This document shows, one piece after another, positions 34,261-43,755 of a DNA stretch of 64,000 bases; the first letter of the stretch is position 1, and each line of letters starts with the position of its first letter. Source of the DNA: Alloprevotella sp. (GTDB lineage: Bacteria > Bacteroidota > Bacteroidia > Bacteroidales > Bacteroidaceae); contig JAFUTC010000006.1 of assembly GCA_017471505.1 (NCBI GenBank), forward strand, positions 1 through 64,000. The letters are read 5' to 3'. The position numbers and the translations under genes were made by a program. The notes under the pieces are model-generated. The model saw nothing but the letters and a program-made list of their open reading frames with translations. It did no database searches and was not told where the DNA came from.

Positions 34261-36126
34261 ATGATTGACATCTTCAACTATCACCCACGCACCTCCACAG
34301 AGGTCAGCATCGGCCAGACCCCGCTGGGCGGCAGCCAGCCCATACGACTGCAGAGCATGACCACCGCAGCCACCACCGACACAACGGCCTGCGTGCAGCA
34401 GGCCAAGGCCATAGCCGATGCTGGCGGCAACTACATACGCCTGACCACGCAAGGCAGTCGCGAGGCCGAAAACCTCCGCCACATCCAGGAACAACTGCGT
34501 GCCGACGGCTACGAACATCCCTTGGTGGCCGACGTACACTTCAATCCGAACGTGGCCGACATTGCCGCACAGATTGTCGACAAAGTACGCATCAATCCGG
34601 GCAATTACGTCGACCCGGCCCGTACGTTCAAGCACCTCGAATATACGGATGCCGAGTATGCCGACGAACTGGCCCGCCTCGACCAGCGCTTCTGCCAGCT
34701 CCTCCAACTGTGCCGCGACCACCATACTGCCCTCCGCATCGGCGTGAACCACGGCTCACTGTCCGACCGCATCATGTCGCGCTACGGTGACACGCCGGAA
34801 GGCATCGTCGAGAGCTGCATGGAATTTCTGCGGGTCTGTCGCCGCGAGCAGTTCCATAACGTCGTCGTCTCCATCAAGGCGAGCAACACCGCGGTGATGG
34901 TAGAGAGCGTGCGCCTACTCTGTCGCGTCATGGAAGAGGAAGGCATGGCGTTTCCGCTGCACCTTGGCGTGACCGAGGCCGGCGAAGGCGAGGACGGACG
35001 ACTCAAGAGCGCCGCAGGCATCGGAGCCTTGCTGGCCGACGGAATAGGCGATACCGTGCGCGTAAGCCTGAGCGAACCACCCGAAAACGAGATTCCCGTG
35101 GCCTGGAAAATAGCCTCCTATGCCACCCAAAGGGCCGGCCACCCCATGATACCGGGACGCCGCGCCGAAGCTTTCTGCTATGAACATCCGCAACGCCGCC
35201 CCACGCAGCCCGTGGCCGACATCGGCGGCCGCAATGTGCCCGTGGTCATCGCCGCCGCCATGGACGGAAGCAACGACTTTGGGGCGCAGGCACCCGACTA
35301 CCTCTATGTCGGCACGAACCTGCCGCCTGTCGAGCGACGCCATAAGGACATAGGCTACATTGTCGATGCCACCCACTGGCGCGACGAGGAAAACGTGTTC
35401 CCTGCCTATACCCCGCAGACAGAGATGCTCATGGGTGGACAGAAGGCTAAGCGGAAATTCCTGTTCCTCAGCTATCTGCAACTCGACGAGCAGACACGAG
35501 CCTGCCTGCATAAGCATCCCGAGGTGGTGGTCATTGCCCAGTCGAACCATCCCAACCGGCTGGGCGAGCAGCGGGCGCTGGCCCACGAACTGTGGTGCGA
35601 AAACCTGCCGAACCCCATTGTCTTCTTCCAGCACTACGCCCACCGCGCAGCGGAAAAAGAAGCCTTCCAACTGGAAAGTGCGGTAGACATGGGTGCGCTC
35701 CTATACGACCGGCTGGCCGACGGCGTGTTCCTGTTCAACCAGCCTGCGCCCGACGACGAAGGCATCAGTCTGGCCGACATCTGCACTACGGCATTCGGCA
35801 TCTTGCAGGCCACGCGCCAGCGCACCACAAAGACCGAGTACATCTCGTGCCCCGGATGCGGCCGCACCCTCTACGACCTGCCCAAGACCATTGCCCGCAT
35901 CAAGGCGGCGACAGTCCATCTGAAAGGCACCAAAATCGGCATAATGGGCTGCATAGTCAACGGACCGGGCGAGATGGCCGACGCCGACTACGGCTACGTA
36001 GGTGCGGCCCGAGGCAAGGTCAGCCTGTACCGCGGCAAGGAATGTATCGAGAAAAACATCCCCGAGGACGAGGCCGTTGAACGCCTGCTCGCACTCATCG
36101 AAGCCGACCGTCAGGCCGCCCGATAA
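34261..36126 (+). CDS. ispG: 4-hydroxy-3-methylbut-2-en-1-yl diphosphate synthase, Bacteroidetes long form
   Basis: Starting at MIDIFNYHPRTSTEVSIG, the product is 621 residues, longer than E. coli IspG because of a central insert between the TIM barrel and the Fe-S domain, as in Bacteroidetes and plants. The barrel shows GGSQPIRLQSMTTAATTDT, VADVHFNPNVAD, INPGNY and IGVNHGSLSDRI. The C-terminal [4Fe-4S] domain has ISCPGCGRTLYDL and MGCIVNGPGEMADADYGYVG. It forms HMBPP in the non-mevalonate isoprenoid pathway. Confidence 0.95.
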   Translation: MIDIFNYHPRTSTEVSIGQTPLGGSQPIRLQSMTTAATTDTTACVQQAKAIADAGGNYIRLTTQGSREAENLRHIQEQLRADGYEHPLVADVHFNPNVADIAAQIVDKVRINPGNYVDPARTFKHLEYTDAEYADELARLDQRFCQLLQLCRDHHTALRIGVNHGSLSDRIMSRYGDTPEGIVESCMEFLRVCRREQFHNVVVSIKASNTAVMVESVRLLCRVMEEEGMAFPLHLGVTEAGEGEDGRLKSAAGIGALLADGIGDTVRVSLSEPPENEIPVAWKIASYATQRAGHPMIPGRRAEAFCYEHPQRRPTQPVADIGGRNVPVVIAAAMDGSNDFGAQAPDYLYVGTNLPPVERRHKDIGYIVDATHWRDEENVFPAYTPQTEMLMGGQKAKRKFLFLSYLQLDEQTRACLHKHPEVVVIAQSNHPNRLGEQRALAHELWCENLPNPIVFFQHYAHRAAEKEAFQLESAVDMGALLYDRLADGVFLFNQPAPDDEGISLADICTTAFGILQATRQRTTKTEYISCPGCGRTLYDLPKTIARIKAATVHLKGTKIGIMGCIVNGPGEMADADYGYVGAARGKVSLYRGKECIEKNIPEDEAVERLLALIEADRQAAR

Positions 36127-36164
36127 TCCACAACCATCCCGACACCCTCAAAACATCCCACACC

Positions 36165-38240
36165 ATGCGTTTCATCCATCGAAACCTCACCGCCCTCTGC
36201 CTGCTGCTTACGGCAGTATGCGCCCTGGGCCAGACAAAAACGAAAGTGGCCTGCGTAGGCAACAGCGTCACCTATGGCATGAACCTGCCCGACCGCGAAA
36301 ACGAGTGCTACCCCCATCAACTCCAACTGTTGCTCGGCGATGCCTACGATGTGCGTAATTTCGGACACAACGGCGCCACGCTCTTGCGCCATGGCCACAA
36401 TCCCTACATCAAACTGCCCGAATATGCCGACGCCGTGGCCTTTGCCGCCGACATCGTGGTCATTCACCTGGGCCTGAACGATACCGACCCGCGCAACTGG
36501 CCCAACTACGGCGACGAATTCAACCGCGACTATGCCGCGCTCATCGACACTTTCCGCGTGGCCAACCCACAGGCGCAGATTTACGTCTGCCTGCTCACGC
36601 CCATCCACCATCGGCATCCGCGCTTCCAGTCGGGCACACGCGACTGGCACTATGCCATCCGCCAGCACATTGCTCAGATAGCCGCAGCCAAGGGGGCAAC
36701 GCTCATCGACCTCTATAGCCCGCTCCACCCGCGCACCGACCTTTTCCCCGACGCCCTGCACCCCAACGCCGAAGGTGCGCAGTTGCTGGCCCGCACCGTG
36801 TATGGCGCCATCACCGGCAACTATGGCGGACTGAAACTGCCGCTTCTCTTCGACGACGGCATGGTGCTTCAGCGCCGGCAACCCGTCGTCTTCAGCGGAA
36901 CCGCCAATGCCGGACAGAAAGTGAAGGTATCGCTCAACCGCAAGAGCGCCACCGCTACCGCCGACCGACAAGGCCGCTGGCAGGTAAGCCTGCCAGCCAT
37001 GGAGGCAGGAGGCCCCTACGAGGCCGTCGTCAAGACCACCGACTCGACGCGAACCATCCGCAACGTGTGGGTAGGCGAGGTGTGGCTCGCTTCGGGGCAG
37101 TCGAACATGGAACTGCCCGTGCAATCGACCGCCACGGCCCGTGAAGACATCGCACAGGCCAAAGAGGCCACGTGTGTCCACCTTTTCAACATGACGCCGC
37201 GATATGCCACCTACGACTTCGAATGGACTCCCGAGCAGCTCTACCGTGTCAACCGCCTCGACTATATGGACTGCAGCGGCTGGCAAGTGGCTTCGGAGCA
37301 ATCGGTAGCCCACTTCTCGTCGATTGCCTACCACTTCGCCCGACAACTGTCCGACAGCCTGCAGATTCCCATAGGCATCGTGTGCAACGCCGTAGGCGGA
37401 GCCACCACCGAGTCGTATGTCGACCGCGAGACCCTCGAATGGGATTTTCCGGCCATCCTATACAACTGGACGGAAAGCGACTACGGCCAGCCATGGGCCC
37501 GCGAGCGCATGAAGAAAAACATAGCGCAGTCCACTCACAAACTACAGCGCCACCCCTTCGAACCGGCCTATCTGTTCGAAGCCGCCATGCTCCCGCTGAA
37601 AAACTACGCATTCAACGGCATATTGTGGTATCAGGGCGAGTCGAACGCCCATAACATCGAACTGCACGAACGTCTCTTCGAACTCCTCGAACAGTCGTGG
37701 CGCCGATTCTTCCACCGCCCCGACCTGCCTTTCTACTTCGTGCAGCTCTCCAGCCTCAACCGCCCGTCGTGGCCCGCATTCCGCGAGAGCCAGCGCCTTA
37801 TGGCCGACCAACTGCGCCATACGTGGATGGCCGTGAGCAGCGATGTGGGCGACTCGCTCGACGTGCACTACACGAACAAGCGACCCGTCGGCGAACGGCT
37901 GGCACGCCTAGCTTTGCGCCACACCTACCGCTACGCCATCGAGGCCCACGGACCTACGCCTCTGCAAGCCACTGTACGCGGCAAGCGCATCGAGGTGACG
38001 TTCAGCCATGCCGCCGGACTGAAAGCATCCGAGGGCACCCTACGCGGATTCGAGGTAGCCGGAGCCGACGGCATCTATCAGCCCGCACAGTGCCGCATAA
38101 CCGACAACCGCATCATCGTATGGAGCGAGGCGGTGGCCAAGCCGCGGGCCGTGCGATATGGCTGGGAGCCGTTCACACGTGCCAACCTCGTCAACGATGC
38201 CGGACTGCCGGCATCCACCTTCTGCCTCTGGGCCGAATAA
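36165..38240 (+). CDS. Sialate O-acetylesterase with N-terminal SGNH esterase domain
   Basis: The 691-residue secreted protein has a signal peptide ending CALGQ. Residues about 25-220 form an SGNH/GDSL domain (VACVGNSVTYGMN, FGHNGATLL, HLGLNDTDPRNW, DALHPNAEG). Residues about 225-690 form the sialate O-acetylesterase domain (LFDDGMVLQR, VWLASGQSNMELPV with the Ser nucleophile, ILWYQGESNA, VHYTNKRPVGERLA). It probably removes O-acetyl groups from host or plant glycans in the periplasm. The double-esterase layout is typical of Bacteroidetes glycan degraders; the substrate is not evident. Confidence 0.9.
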   Translation: MRFIHRNLTALCLLLTAVCALGQTKTKVACVGNSVTYGMNLPDRENECYPHQLQLLLGDAYDVRNFGHNGATLLRHGHNPYIKLPEYADAVAFAADIVVIHLGLNDTDPRNWPNYGDEFNRDYAALIDTFRVANPQAQIYVCLLTPIHHRHPRFQSGTRDWHYAIRQHIAQIAAAKGATLIDLYSPLHPRTDLFPDALHPNAEGAQLLARTVYGAITGNYGGLKLPLLFDDGMVLQRRQPVVFSGTANAGQKVKVSLNRKSATATADRQGRWQVSLPAMEAGGPYEAVVKTTDSTRTIRNVWVGEVWLASGQSNMELPVQSTATAREDIAQAKEATCVHLFNMTPRYATYDFEWTPEQLYRVNRLDYMDCSGWQVASEQSVAHFSSIAYHFARQLSDSLQIPIGIVCNAVGGATTESYVDRETLEWDFPAILYNWTESDYGQPWARERMKKNIAQSTHKLQRHPFEPAYLFEAAMLPLKNYAFNGILWYQGESNAHNIELHERLFELLEQSWRRFFHRPDLPFYFVQLSSLNRPSWPAFRESQRLMADQLRHTWMAVSSDVGDSLDVHYTNKRPVGERLARLALRHTYRYAIEAHGPTPLQATVRGKRIEVTFSHAAGLKASEGTLRGFEVAGADGIYQPAQCRITDNRIIVWSEAVAKPRAVRYGWEPFTRANLVNDAGLPASTFCLWAE

Positions 38241-38312
38241 GGGCCGAAATCCCCGATGAAACCGCCCATTTTGTTTCCACAATCCATCATTCCGCAACCC
38301 AAACTGAACCCC

Positions 38313-39038
38313 ATGAAAAAACTGTTTCTTATGGCATCGATTGCCATCCTGATGGCGTCGTGCGAAGGGGGTATGCTCACCCCGAAAGGACCGCTCGGCG
38401 AACTGCCGGCGCTAGTGAAACAAACCGACCAGAAATTCATCGAACTGCGCGAACAAATGCTCAATGAGACCGACGAGGTGAAAGTGGGCGAAATCTTTGC
38501 CGAAGGCGCCCAGCTGGACAAGGAGTTCGAGCAGACCATCGACGAGTTGGCCGGCAAACTAGTCGGCGTGGAAATCCCGGTCGAGGTGGCCGACGGTGCC
38601 GGCATGGCTCTGAACGGACCGCTTACGGTGGCCGAGGTGAGCCACAAGGTTAACGGCGTCAAAATAGTGCTGACGGCCGAGGGTGTACTCACCGCCGAAG
38701 GCTCCTACGACCCCAAGGCCGAGGGCAGGCTCCAACTGGCCAACGTGACGGCCTACCTGAGCGACAGCGACGGCAATCCGTTCTACCAGTCGGGCAACAT
38801 CGAGTTCGATCCAGGCACGAAGGCCTATCCCGTAGGCCAGGCATTCACGCTCACCATACCCCTGGCCATGGAGGCCTACAACGCCGACGCGTTCGAGGCA
38901 CTCGATAAGGTGGTGGTCACGCTCCGCACGGACGACAACTGCCGCGTAGCCAGAGAAGCCGACCAAAAGGCCAAGAAAGCCTATAAGAACAGCCTGAAAG
39001 TTAAGGCCGACCACATCGAGAAGCCCGCCGCCGAATAG
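38313..39038 (+). CDS. Uncharacterised lipoprotein
   Basis: Starting at MKKLFLMASIAILMASC, the product is 241 residues with a clear lipobox. The mature part begins with a helical region (ALVKQTDQKFIELREQML, DEVKVGEIFAEGAQLDKEFEQ) followed by a beta-rich part (VSHKVNGVKIVLTAEGVL, NVTAYLSDSDGNPFY), ending with a basic tail. The pattern resembles Prevotella lipoproteins of unknown role. A repeat array that includes a terminator follows directly. Confidence 0.75.
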   Translation: MKKLFLMASIAILMASCEGGMLTPKGPLGELPALVKQTDQKFIELREQMLNETDEVKVGEIFAEGAQLDKEFEQTIDELAGKLVGVEIPVEVADGAGMALNGPLTVAEVSHKVNGVKIVLTAEGVLTAEGSYDPKAEGRLQLANVTAYLSDSDGNPFYQSGNIEFDPGTKAYPVGQAFTLTIPLAMEAYNADAFEALDKVVVTLRTDDNCRVAREADQKAKKAYKNSLKVKADHIEKPAAE

Positions 39039-39055
39039 ACCGGCGCACACACGGC

Positions 39056-39160
39056 CACATTGCATTATGGCGCGGCAAAATGCCATAATGCCGCCGCGAA
39101 ATTGGACTATGCCATTCACGAAAGGCATAGTCCAATTTTTCTGTCCCATTATGCCGCACG
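39056..39160. repeat. 21-bp phased palindrome array, copy 3 (5 cores)
   Basis: Cores CATTAT, CATAAT, GACTAT, CATAGT and CATTAT start at 39063, 39084, 39105, 39126 and 39147. Cores 1 and 2 pair over 10 bp (GCATTATGGC with GCCATAATGC); cores 3 and 4 form the terminator listed separately. Confidence 0.85.
39099..39138 (+). terminator. Terminator built from array units 3 and 4
   Basis: AAATTGGACTATGCC (39099-39113) pairs perfectly with 39124-39138 over a 10-base loop, and the 3' arm runs into T5. It lies 60 bp after the lipoprotein stop. Confidence 0.75.
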
Positions 39161-39245
39161 GCCAGCAGGTCGGCCAACCCGCACAAATTTGGCCTGAAAC
39201 ACAATCTTTGCATAAAACTTTCGCGCGCGTAAAGGTTTTTGTATG

Positions 39246-39253
39246 TATCTTTG
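39246..39253 (+). promoter_or_regulatory. -7 element of the tetR-family gene
   Basis: TATCTTTG is a perfect -7 match, 25 bp before the start; a CTTTCG element 22 bp further up may serve as -33. Confidence 0.45.
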
Positions 39254-39277
39254 TCCGCGTAATAGAAACCTATCGCA

Positions 39278-39871
39278 ATGGAAACTCGCGACAAAATCAT
39301 CGCCACGGCGCAGCGGCTCTTCTTCCGCCATGGCATCAAGGCCGTTCGCATGGACGACATAGCCCAGTCGATTCACATCTCCAAGCGCACGCTCTACCAG
39401 CTCTTCCCCGACAAGAAGACCTTGCTGCTCACCTGCATAGCCACGGCCGACGAAGAGCACCGCAAGGCGGCGCAGGCCATCCTCAGCAGCACCGACAACA
39501 TTCTGGAGATAGCGCTGCGAATCTTCCGCATCCAGGCCGAGGAGATGAAGGCCGCCTCGCACATATTCATACTCGAAGCCTCGCAGAACCCTGACGTCAT
39601 CAACTTCATAGAGTCGCTCCACCGGCACAACTCCGACGAGATGCGCCACTTCATACAGCGCGGCGTCGAACAGGGCTACTTCCGCTCCGACGTCAACTAC
39701 GAAATCATCCAGCGAATGTTCTACGCGGGCCTCAACACCACGAAGGCCACCGAACTGCTATCGCTCTACAAACCCATCGAAATCTTCCAGAGCACCCACC
39801 TGGTGATGCTTCGCGGATGCCTTACCGAAAAAGGCATGAAACTGCTCCAGCAGTTCGAGAGCCAAGCCTGA
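39278..39871 (+). CDS. TetR family transcriptional regulator
   Basis: The 197-residue regulator has an N-terminal HTH (KIIATAQRLFFRHGIKAVRM, DDIAQSIHISKRTLYQLF) at residues 6-52 and an all-helical ligand-binding C-terminal part. It is similar in style to TetR regulators that control envelope or efflux genes in Bacteroidetes, but the target cannot be inferred. dgt starts 36 bp downstream in the same direction, so it might be co-transcribed with it. Confidence 0.88.
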   Translation: METRDKIIATAQRLFFRHGIKAVRMDDIAQSIHISKRTLYQLFPDKKTLLLTCIATADEEHRKAAQAILSSTDNILEIALRIFRIQAEEMKAASHIFILEASQNPDVINFIESLHRHNSDEMRHFIQRGVEQGYFRSDVNYEIIQRMFYAGLNTTKATELLSLYKPIEIFQSTHLVMLRGCLTEKGMKLLQQFESQA

Positions 39872-39907
39872 CCTCGCTGCATCCTCCACCCGCAAACTCT
39901 CCTCCCT

Positions 39908-41248
39908 ATGCCACAAATGAATTGGAAGCAACTACTGAGCAACAAGCGGCTCGGCAAAGAAGGCACCCACAAGGAAGCCTCCGAAAAACGCACCGACTTT
40001 CAGCGCGACTACGACCGACTGATATTCTCGGCCGCCTTTCGCCGCATGCAGAACAAGACGCAGGTATTTCCGCTACCCGGAAGCGTATTTGTGCACAACC
40101 GGCTGACGCACAGCCTCGAGGTGGCAAGCGTGGGCCGCAGTCTGGGCTACGACGTGGCCGACATCCTGCTGCGCAAGCATCCCGAACTGGCCCAGACCAC
40201 CATTGCCGAAATCGGCGCCATCGTCAGCGCCGCCTGTTTGGCCCACGACATGGGAAACCCGCCGTTCGGACACAGCGGCGAACGCGCCATACAGAGCTTC
40301 TTCTCCGACGGCGAGGGCCACAAGCTAAAGCAAGAACTGCCCGACGCCGTGTGGCAAGACATCACCAAGTTCGACGGCAACGCCAACACCTTCCGCCTGC
40401 TCACCCACCAGTTCCAGGGCCACCGCGCAGGAGGCCTGACGATGACCTACTCCACGCTGGCGGCATTCGTCAAGTACCCCTACGCCTCGCGCTTTGCCGA
40501 GCGCAAGCCTAAGTTCGGCTACTTCGACGCCGAGAAAGACCTGTTCAGCCGCATAGCCGACGAACTGGGCCTCATCTGCCTCGAGGAGCGCGACGGACTC
40601 AGACGCTACGCCCGCCACCCGCTGGCATTTCTCGTGGAAGCCGCCGACGACATCTGCTACGAGATCATGGACATCGAAGACGCCAGCAAACTCCACATCA
40701 TCTCCGTCGAGAAGGCCCACAACATGCTCCTGTCGTTCTTCAGCCCCGAGGACAGCCAGCGCCTGCGCACCTCCTACGCCATGGTCACCGACCAAAACGA
40801 CCGCACCGTCTACTACCGCTCCTGCGCCATCAACGCCCTCGAGCAAGCCTGCGTACGCGTATTCACCGACCACGAGCAAGAAATCCTCGAAGGCCGTTTC
40901 AGCGGCTCGCTCATCGGACACCTGCCCGAACCCATGCGCACCGCCTACGAGAAATGCGCCGAGTTTTCGAAAGCCAACATATACAACGCAAAGGTAGTCA
41001 CCGACATCGACCTGGCCGGATACCACATCATCTACACCCTCATGGGCCTCATGACCGAAGCCATATTGAACCCGTCGAAAGCCTACTCGAAACTGCTGCT
41101 GCAACAAGCTTCACAGCAATACGAACTGCAGGCGACCGACCTCGCCACACGCGTCATGGCCGTGCTCGACTACCTGTCGGGCATGACCGACGTATATGCG
41201 CTCGACCTCTATAGGAAAATCTCCGGACAGAGCCTTCCCAACGTATGA
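39908..41248 (+). CDS. dgt: Deoxyguanosinetriphosphate triphosphohydrolase
   Basis: The 446-residue HD-domain enzyme has RTDFQRDYDRLIFSAAFRRMQNKTQVF, HNRLTHSLEVASVGRSLG and AACLAHDMGNPPFGHSGE, giving the His and His-Asp metal ligands, then ITKFDGNANTFRLL. This matches Dgt-type dNTPases, which cut dGTP to deoxyguanosine and triphosphate. Its stop overlaps the start of a polysaccharide translocase by the sequence ATGA, so transcription may continue into that operon. Confidence 0.92.
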   Translation: MPQMNWKQLLSNKRLGKEGTHKEASEKRTDFQRDYDRLIFSAAFRRMQNKTQVFPLPGSVFVHNRLTHSLEVASVGRSLGYDVADILLRKHPELAQTTIAEIGAIVSAACLAHDMGNPPFGHSGERAIQSFFSDGEGHKLKQELPDAVWQDITKFDGNANTFRLLTHQFQGHRAGGLTMTYSTLAAFVKYPYASRFAERKPKFGYFDAEKDLFSRIADELGLICLEERDGLRRYARHPLAFLVEAADDICYEIMDIEDASKLHIISVEKAHNMLLSFFSPEDSQRLRTSYAMVTDQNDRTVYYRSCAINALEQACVRVFTDHEQEILEGRFSGSLIGHLPEPMRTAYEKCAEFSKANIYNAKVVTDIDLAGYHIIYTLMGLMTEAILNPSKAYSKLLLQQASQQYELQATDLATRVMAVLDYLSGMTDVYALDLYRKISGQSLPNV

Positions 41249-42735
41249 CCCAATCCTCGAGCACCTACGGACAGATATTGAAGAACACCGGACTGCTGGG
41301 CGGCGTGCAGGTCGTGCAGGTGTTCCTGTCGATTGTACGCAACAAAGTGGCAGCCCTGCTTATCGGCACGTTCGGCATGGGACTTGCCGACCTCTATTCG
41401 CGTATGGCCGAGTTCGTGGGCAGTGCGACCAACCTAGGCATCTCGTTCAGTTCCATCCGCCGCCTGAGCGCACTCCACGACAGCGCCGACCGCCAGGCCA
41501 TCGCTGCCCACATACGCGTGGTCAGGAGCTGGACGCTGCTCACCGCCATAGCCGGCATGCTCGCATGCATACTGCTGTCGCCCCTGCTCAGCCTTTGGAC
41601 GCTCGGCGACACCCACACGCAGAAGGGCTTCATACTGCTGTCGCCCATGGTGGCACTGCTGACGCTCACCGGGGGCGAGATGGCCATCCTCAAGGCACTC
41701 CGACAACTCAAGACCATAGCCGCCGTCAACCTCATCGGAGCGCTGCTGGCCGTGCTCATAGCCGTTCCGCTCTACTACGCCATGGGCGTGCACGGCATCC
41801 TGCCCGTGTTGCTCTGCAGCACCGGCGTCATGTTCCTGCTCAACCTGCACGCCACCCACAAGCTCTTCCCCTACCGCGTCAGCCTGTTCTCGCTGAAGAC
41901 CTTCCGCCTCGGAGGCGACCTCGTCCGCCTCGGAAGTGCCTACATCATAGCCGGACTGGCCGGCAGCGGCGCCGAACTGATTGTGCGCTCCTACATCTCG
42001 CAGACGGCCACCCTCCAGCGCGAAGGCCTCTTCGTGGCAGGCGTAGCGTTGATAGTGTCCTACTCGCGCCTCATCTTCGCCGCCCTCGACGCCGACTACT
42101 TCCCGCGACTCTCGTCGGTGGTGGACGACCGCACCATACGCAACCAGACCGTCAACAAGCAAATCGACGTGCTCGTCCTGCTGATGGCGCCCATGCTCAT
42201 AGTGCTGGCGCTCACGGCACCTCTCGTCGTGCGCATCCTCTATAGCGAAGCGTTCCTCGAGAGCGTCCCGATGATTCTCTGCGCCATGAGCTACGTCTAT
42301 TTCAAGGCCGTCTATTCGCCCATCGCCTACCTGCCGCTGGCCAAGGGGCACTCGCTGACCTACCTGACCATGGAACTCATCTACGACATGGTGTTCGTGG
42401 TGCTCGTCACCGTCGGCCATGCCCGCTACGGACTCGTCGGAGCCGGCATCGGGCTCAGCCTGGCCAACCTCTGCGACCTGCTGCTCATCAGCCTTGTCTA
42501 CGGCATCCGCTACCAGTTTCGCTACGACCGCCGCACCGTCGTGCGCCAAACCATACAATACGCCCTGCTGCTCACCACTATCGCGTTGGCCCTGATGCCC
42601 GTGGGATGGTGGCGGTGGCCACTGGGAGGCAGCTGCCTCATCGTCAGCCTGACCTACTCGTGGTTCCTGCTGAAACGCAAGACGGGCGTCATCCAACGCC
42701 TCAACAACCTGCGCCAGCATTTCCGTAAACAATGA
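41245..42735 (+). CDS. Lipopolysaccharide O-antigen translocase (Wzx-like)
   Basis: The 496-residue protein has about 12 membrane segments and starts SSTYGQILKNTGLLGGVQVVQV, typical of WzxE-like flippases in Bacteroidetes; it continues with GTFGMGLADLYSRMAEFVG and SYISQTATLQREGLFVAG. It should flip lipid-linked repeat units across the inner membrane. It overlaps dgt and the next glycosyltransferase by 4 bp each. Confidence 0.9.
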   Translation: MTQSSSTYGQILKNTGLLGGVQVVQVFLSIVRNKVAALLIGTFGMGLADLYSRMAEFVGSATNLGISFSSIRRLSALHDSADRQAIAAHIRVVRSWTLLTAIAGMLACILLSPLLSLWTLGDTHTQKGFILLSPMVALLTLTGGEMAILKALRQLKTIAAVNLIGALLAVLIAVPLYYAMGVHGILPVLLCSTGVMFLLNLHATHKLFPYRVSLFSLKTFRLGGDLVRLGSAYIIAGLAGSGAELIVRSYISQTATLQREGLFVAGVALIVSYSRLIFAALDADYFPRLSSVVDDRTIRNQTVNKQIDVLVLLMAPMLIVLALTAPLVVRILYSEAFLESVPMILCAMSYVYFKAVYSPIAYLPLAKGHSLTYLTMELIYDMVFVVLVTVGHARYGLVGAGIGLSLANLCDLLLISLVYGIRYQFRYDRRTVVRQTIQYALLLTTIALALMPVGWWRWPLGGSCLIVSLTYSWFLLKRKTGVIQRLNNLRQHFRKQ

Positions 42736-43721
42736 ACACCGACGTCTCCATCATCGTGGCCGCTTACAATGCCGCCGACACGCTCGACCGCTGCCTCGAC
42801 TCGCTGCTCGGTCAGACGGCCGGACAGGTGCAGGTGGTCTGTGTCGACGACTGCTCGACCGACGCGACGCCCGCACTCCTAGCCCGCCGCGCCAAGGAAG
42901 ACAACCGCCTGCTCATACTTCGCACCACGGCCAACAGCGGTCTGAGCGCAGCCCGCAACCTGGCGCTCCCGCACCTCACCGGGCGCTGGACATTCACCTG
43001 CGATGCAGACGACTGGATTAGCAGCGACAGCGTGGCGCACCTGCTGGCCGCCGAGCACGACCATCCCACGGCCGACGCCCTGCTTTTCCGCATGCGAAAG
43101 GTCTATGACGACGGACGCGAAGAACCCTTTGCCGACTGGCCCCACTATCAGACCTTCACGGGCCGCGAAGCCATCCGCCTGGCCGTCGATTGGCGCATCC
43201 ACGGCGACTATGCCCTGCCCACGAAGCGCCTGCAAGCCATGCCCTACGATGCCCGCACACGCATCTACAGCGACGATGTCACCGTGCGCGAGCATCTGCT
43301 GACCTCGCAACTGCTGGTGCAGACCGAGGCCACCTACTACTTCTACCAGCGAAGTGGCTCGCTCACGCACACCGACGGTCTGTCGCGGCTCGACTTCATA
43401 GTGGCCAACACGCATCTGCGCGACCTGCTGGAGCACTACTCCGTGGACGACGCCACGCTGCGCAAGGCCGAGGCCTACATTTGGCGCGTATATGTTGGCA
43501 TCCAGCGCCGCCTGACCGCCAACCGCGCACATCTCAGCGCCGCCGAGTGGGCAGCCGCCCGCCAGGTGCTTCGCGAAGCGCTGCAGGCCATGCGCCCCGA
43601 CCGGCTGCCCCATGCACTGCGCTTCAATCCGCATTCGCTCTGCCTGCGCCCTTATGCGCTGCTCGAAGCCTATACGAAACTGCTCCTGTGCGGCCGACGC
43701 CTGCTCCACCGCAACTATTGA
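42732..43721 (+). CDS. Glycosyltransferase family 2
   Basis: The 329-residue enzyme has a GT-A fold: VSIIVAAYNAADTLDRCLDS, VVCVDDCSTDATPALL, NSGLSAARNLAL and the DxD-like TCDADDWIS, with a C-terminal helical part containing YFYQRSGSLTHTDGL. It should add a sugar to the growing repeat unit in the cytoplasm. It is coupled to the translocase by a 4-bp overlap. Donor and acceptor cannot be read from sequence. Confidence 0.9.
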   Translation: MNTDVSIIVAAYNAADTLDRCLDSLLGQTAGQVQVVCVDDCSTDATPALLARRAKEDNRLLILRTTANSGLSAARNLALPHLTGRWTFTCDADDWISSDSVAHLLAAEHDHPTADALLFRMRKVYDDGREEPFADWPHYQTFTGREAIRLAVDWRIHGDYALPTKRLQAMPYDARTRIYSDDVTVREHLLTSQLLVQTEATYYFYQRSGSLTHTDGLSRLDFIVANTHLRDLLEHYSVDDATLRKAEAYIWRVYVGIQRRLTANRAHLSAAEWAAARQVLREALQAMRPDRLPHALRFNPHSLCLRPYALLEAYTKLLLCGRRLLHRNY

Positions 43722-43755
43722 CACCCACCACAACCCTATAACGCCACCCGATACC

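Noticed and set aside
41434-42732. 432-codon frame antisense to the translocase
   Set aside because: Composition of a complement shadow (Gly, Glu, His, Gln), while the opposite strand encodes a clear 12-segment membrane protein with ATGA-coupled neighbours.
43612-43755. Upstream extension of the family 4 glycosyltransferase
   Set aside because: It overlaps the previous gene in another frame and is Cys/Ser/Arg-rich without homology; homology begins at RILHINTSE.
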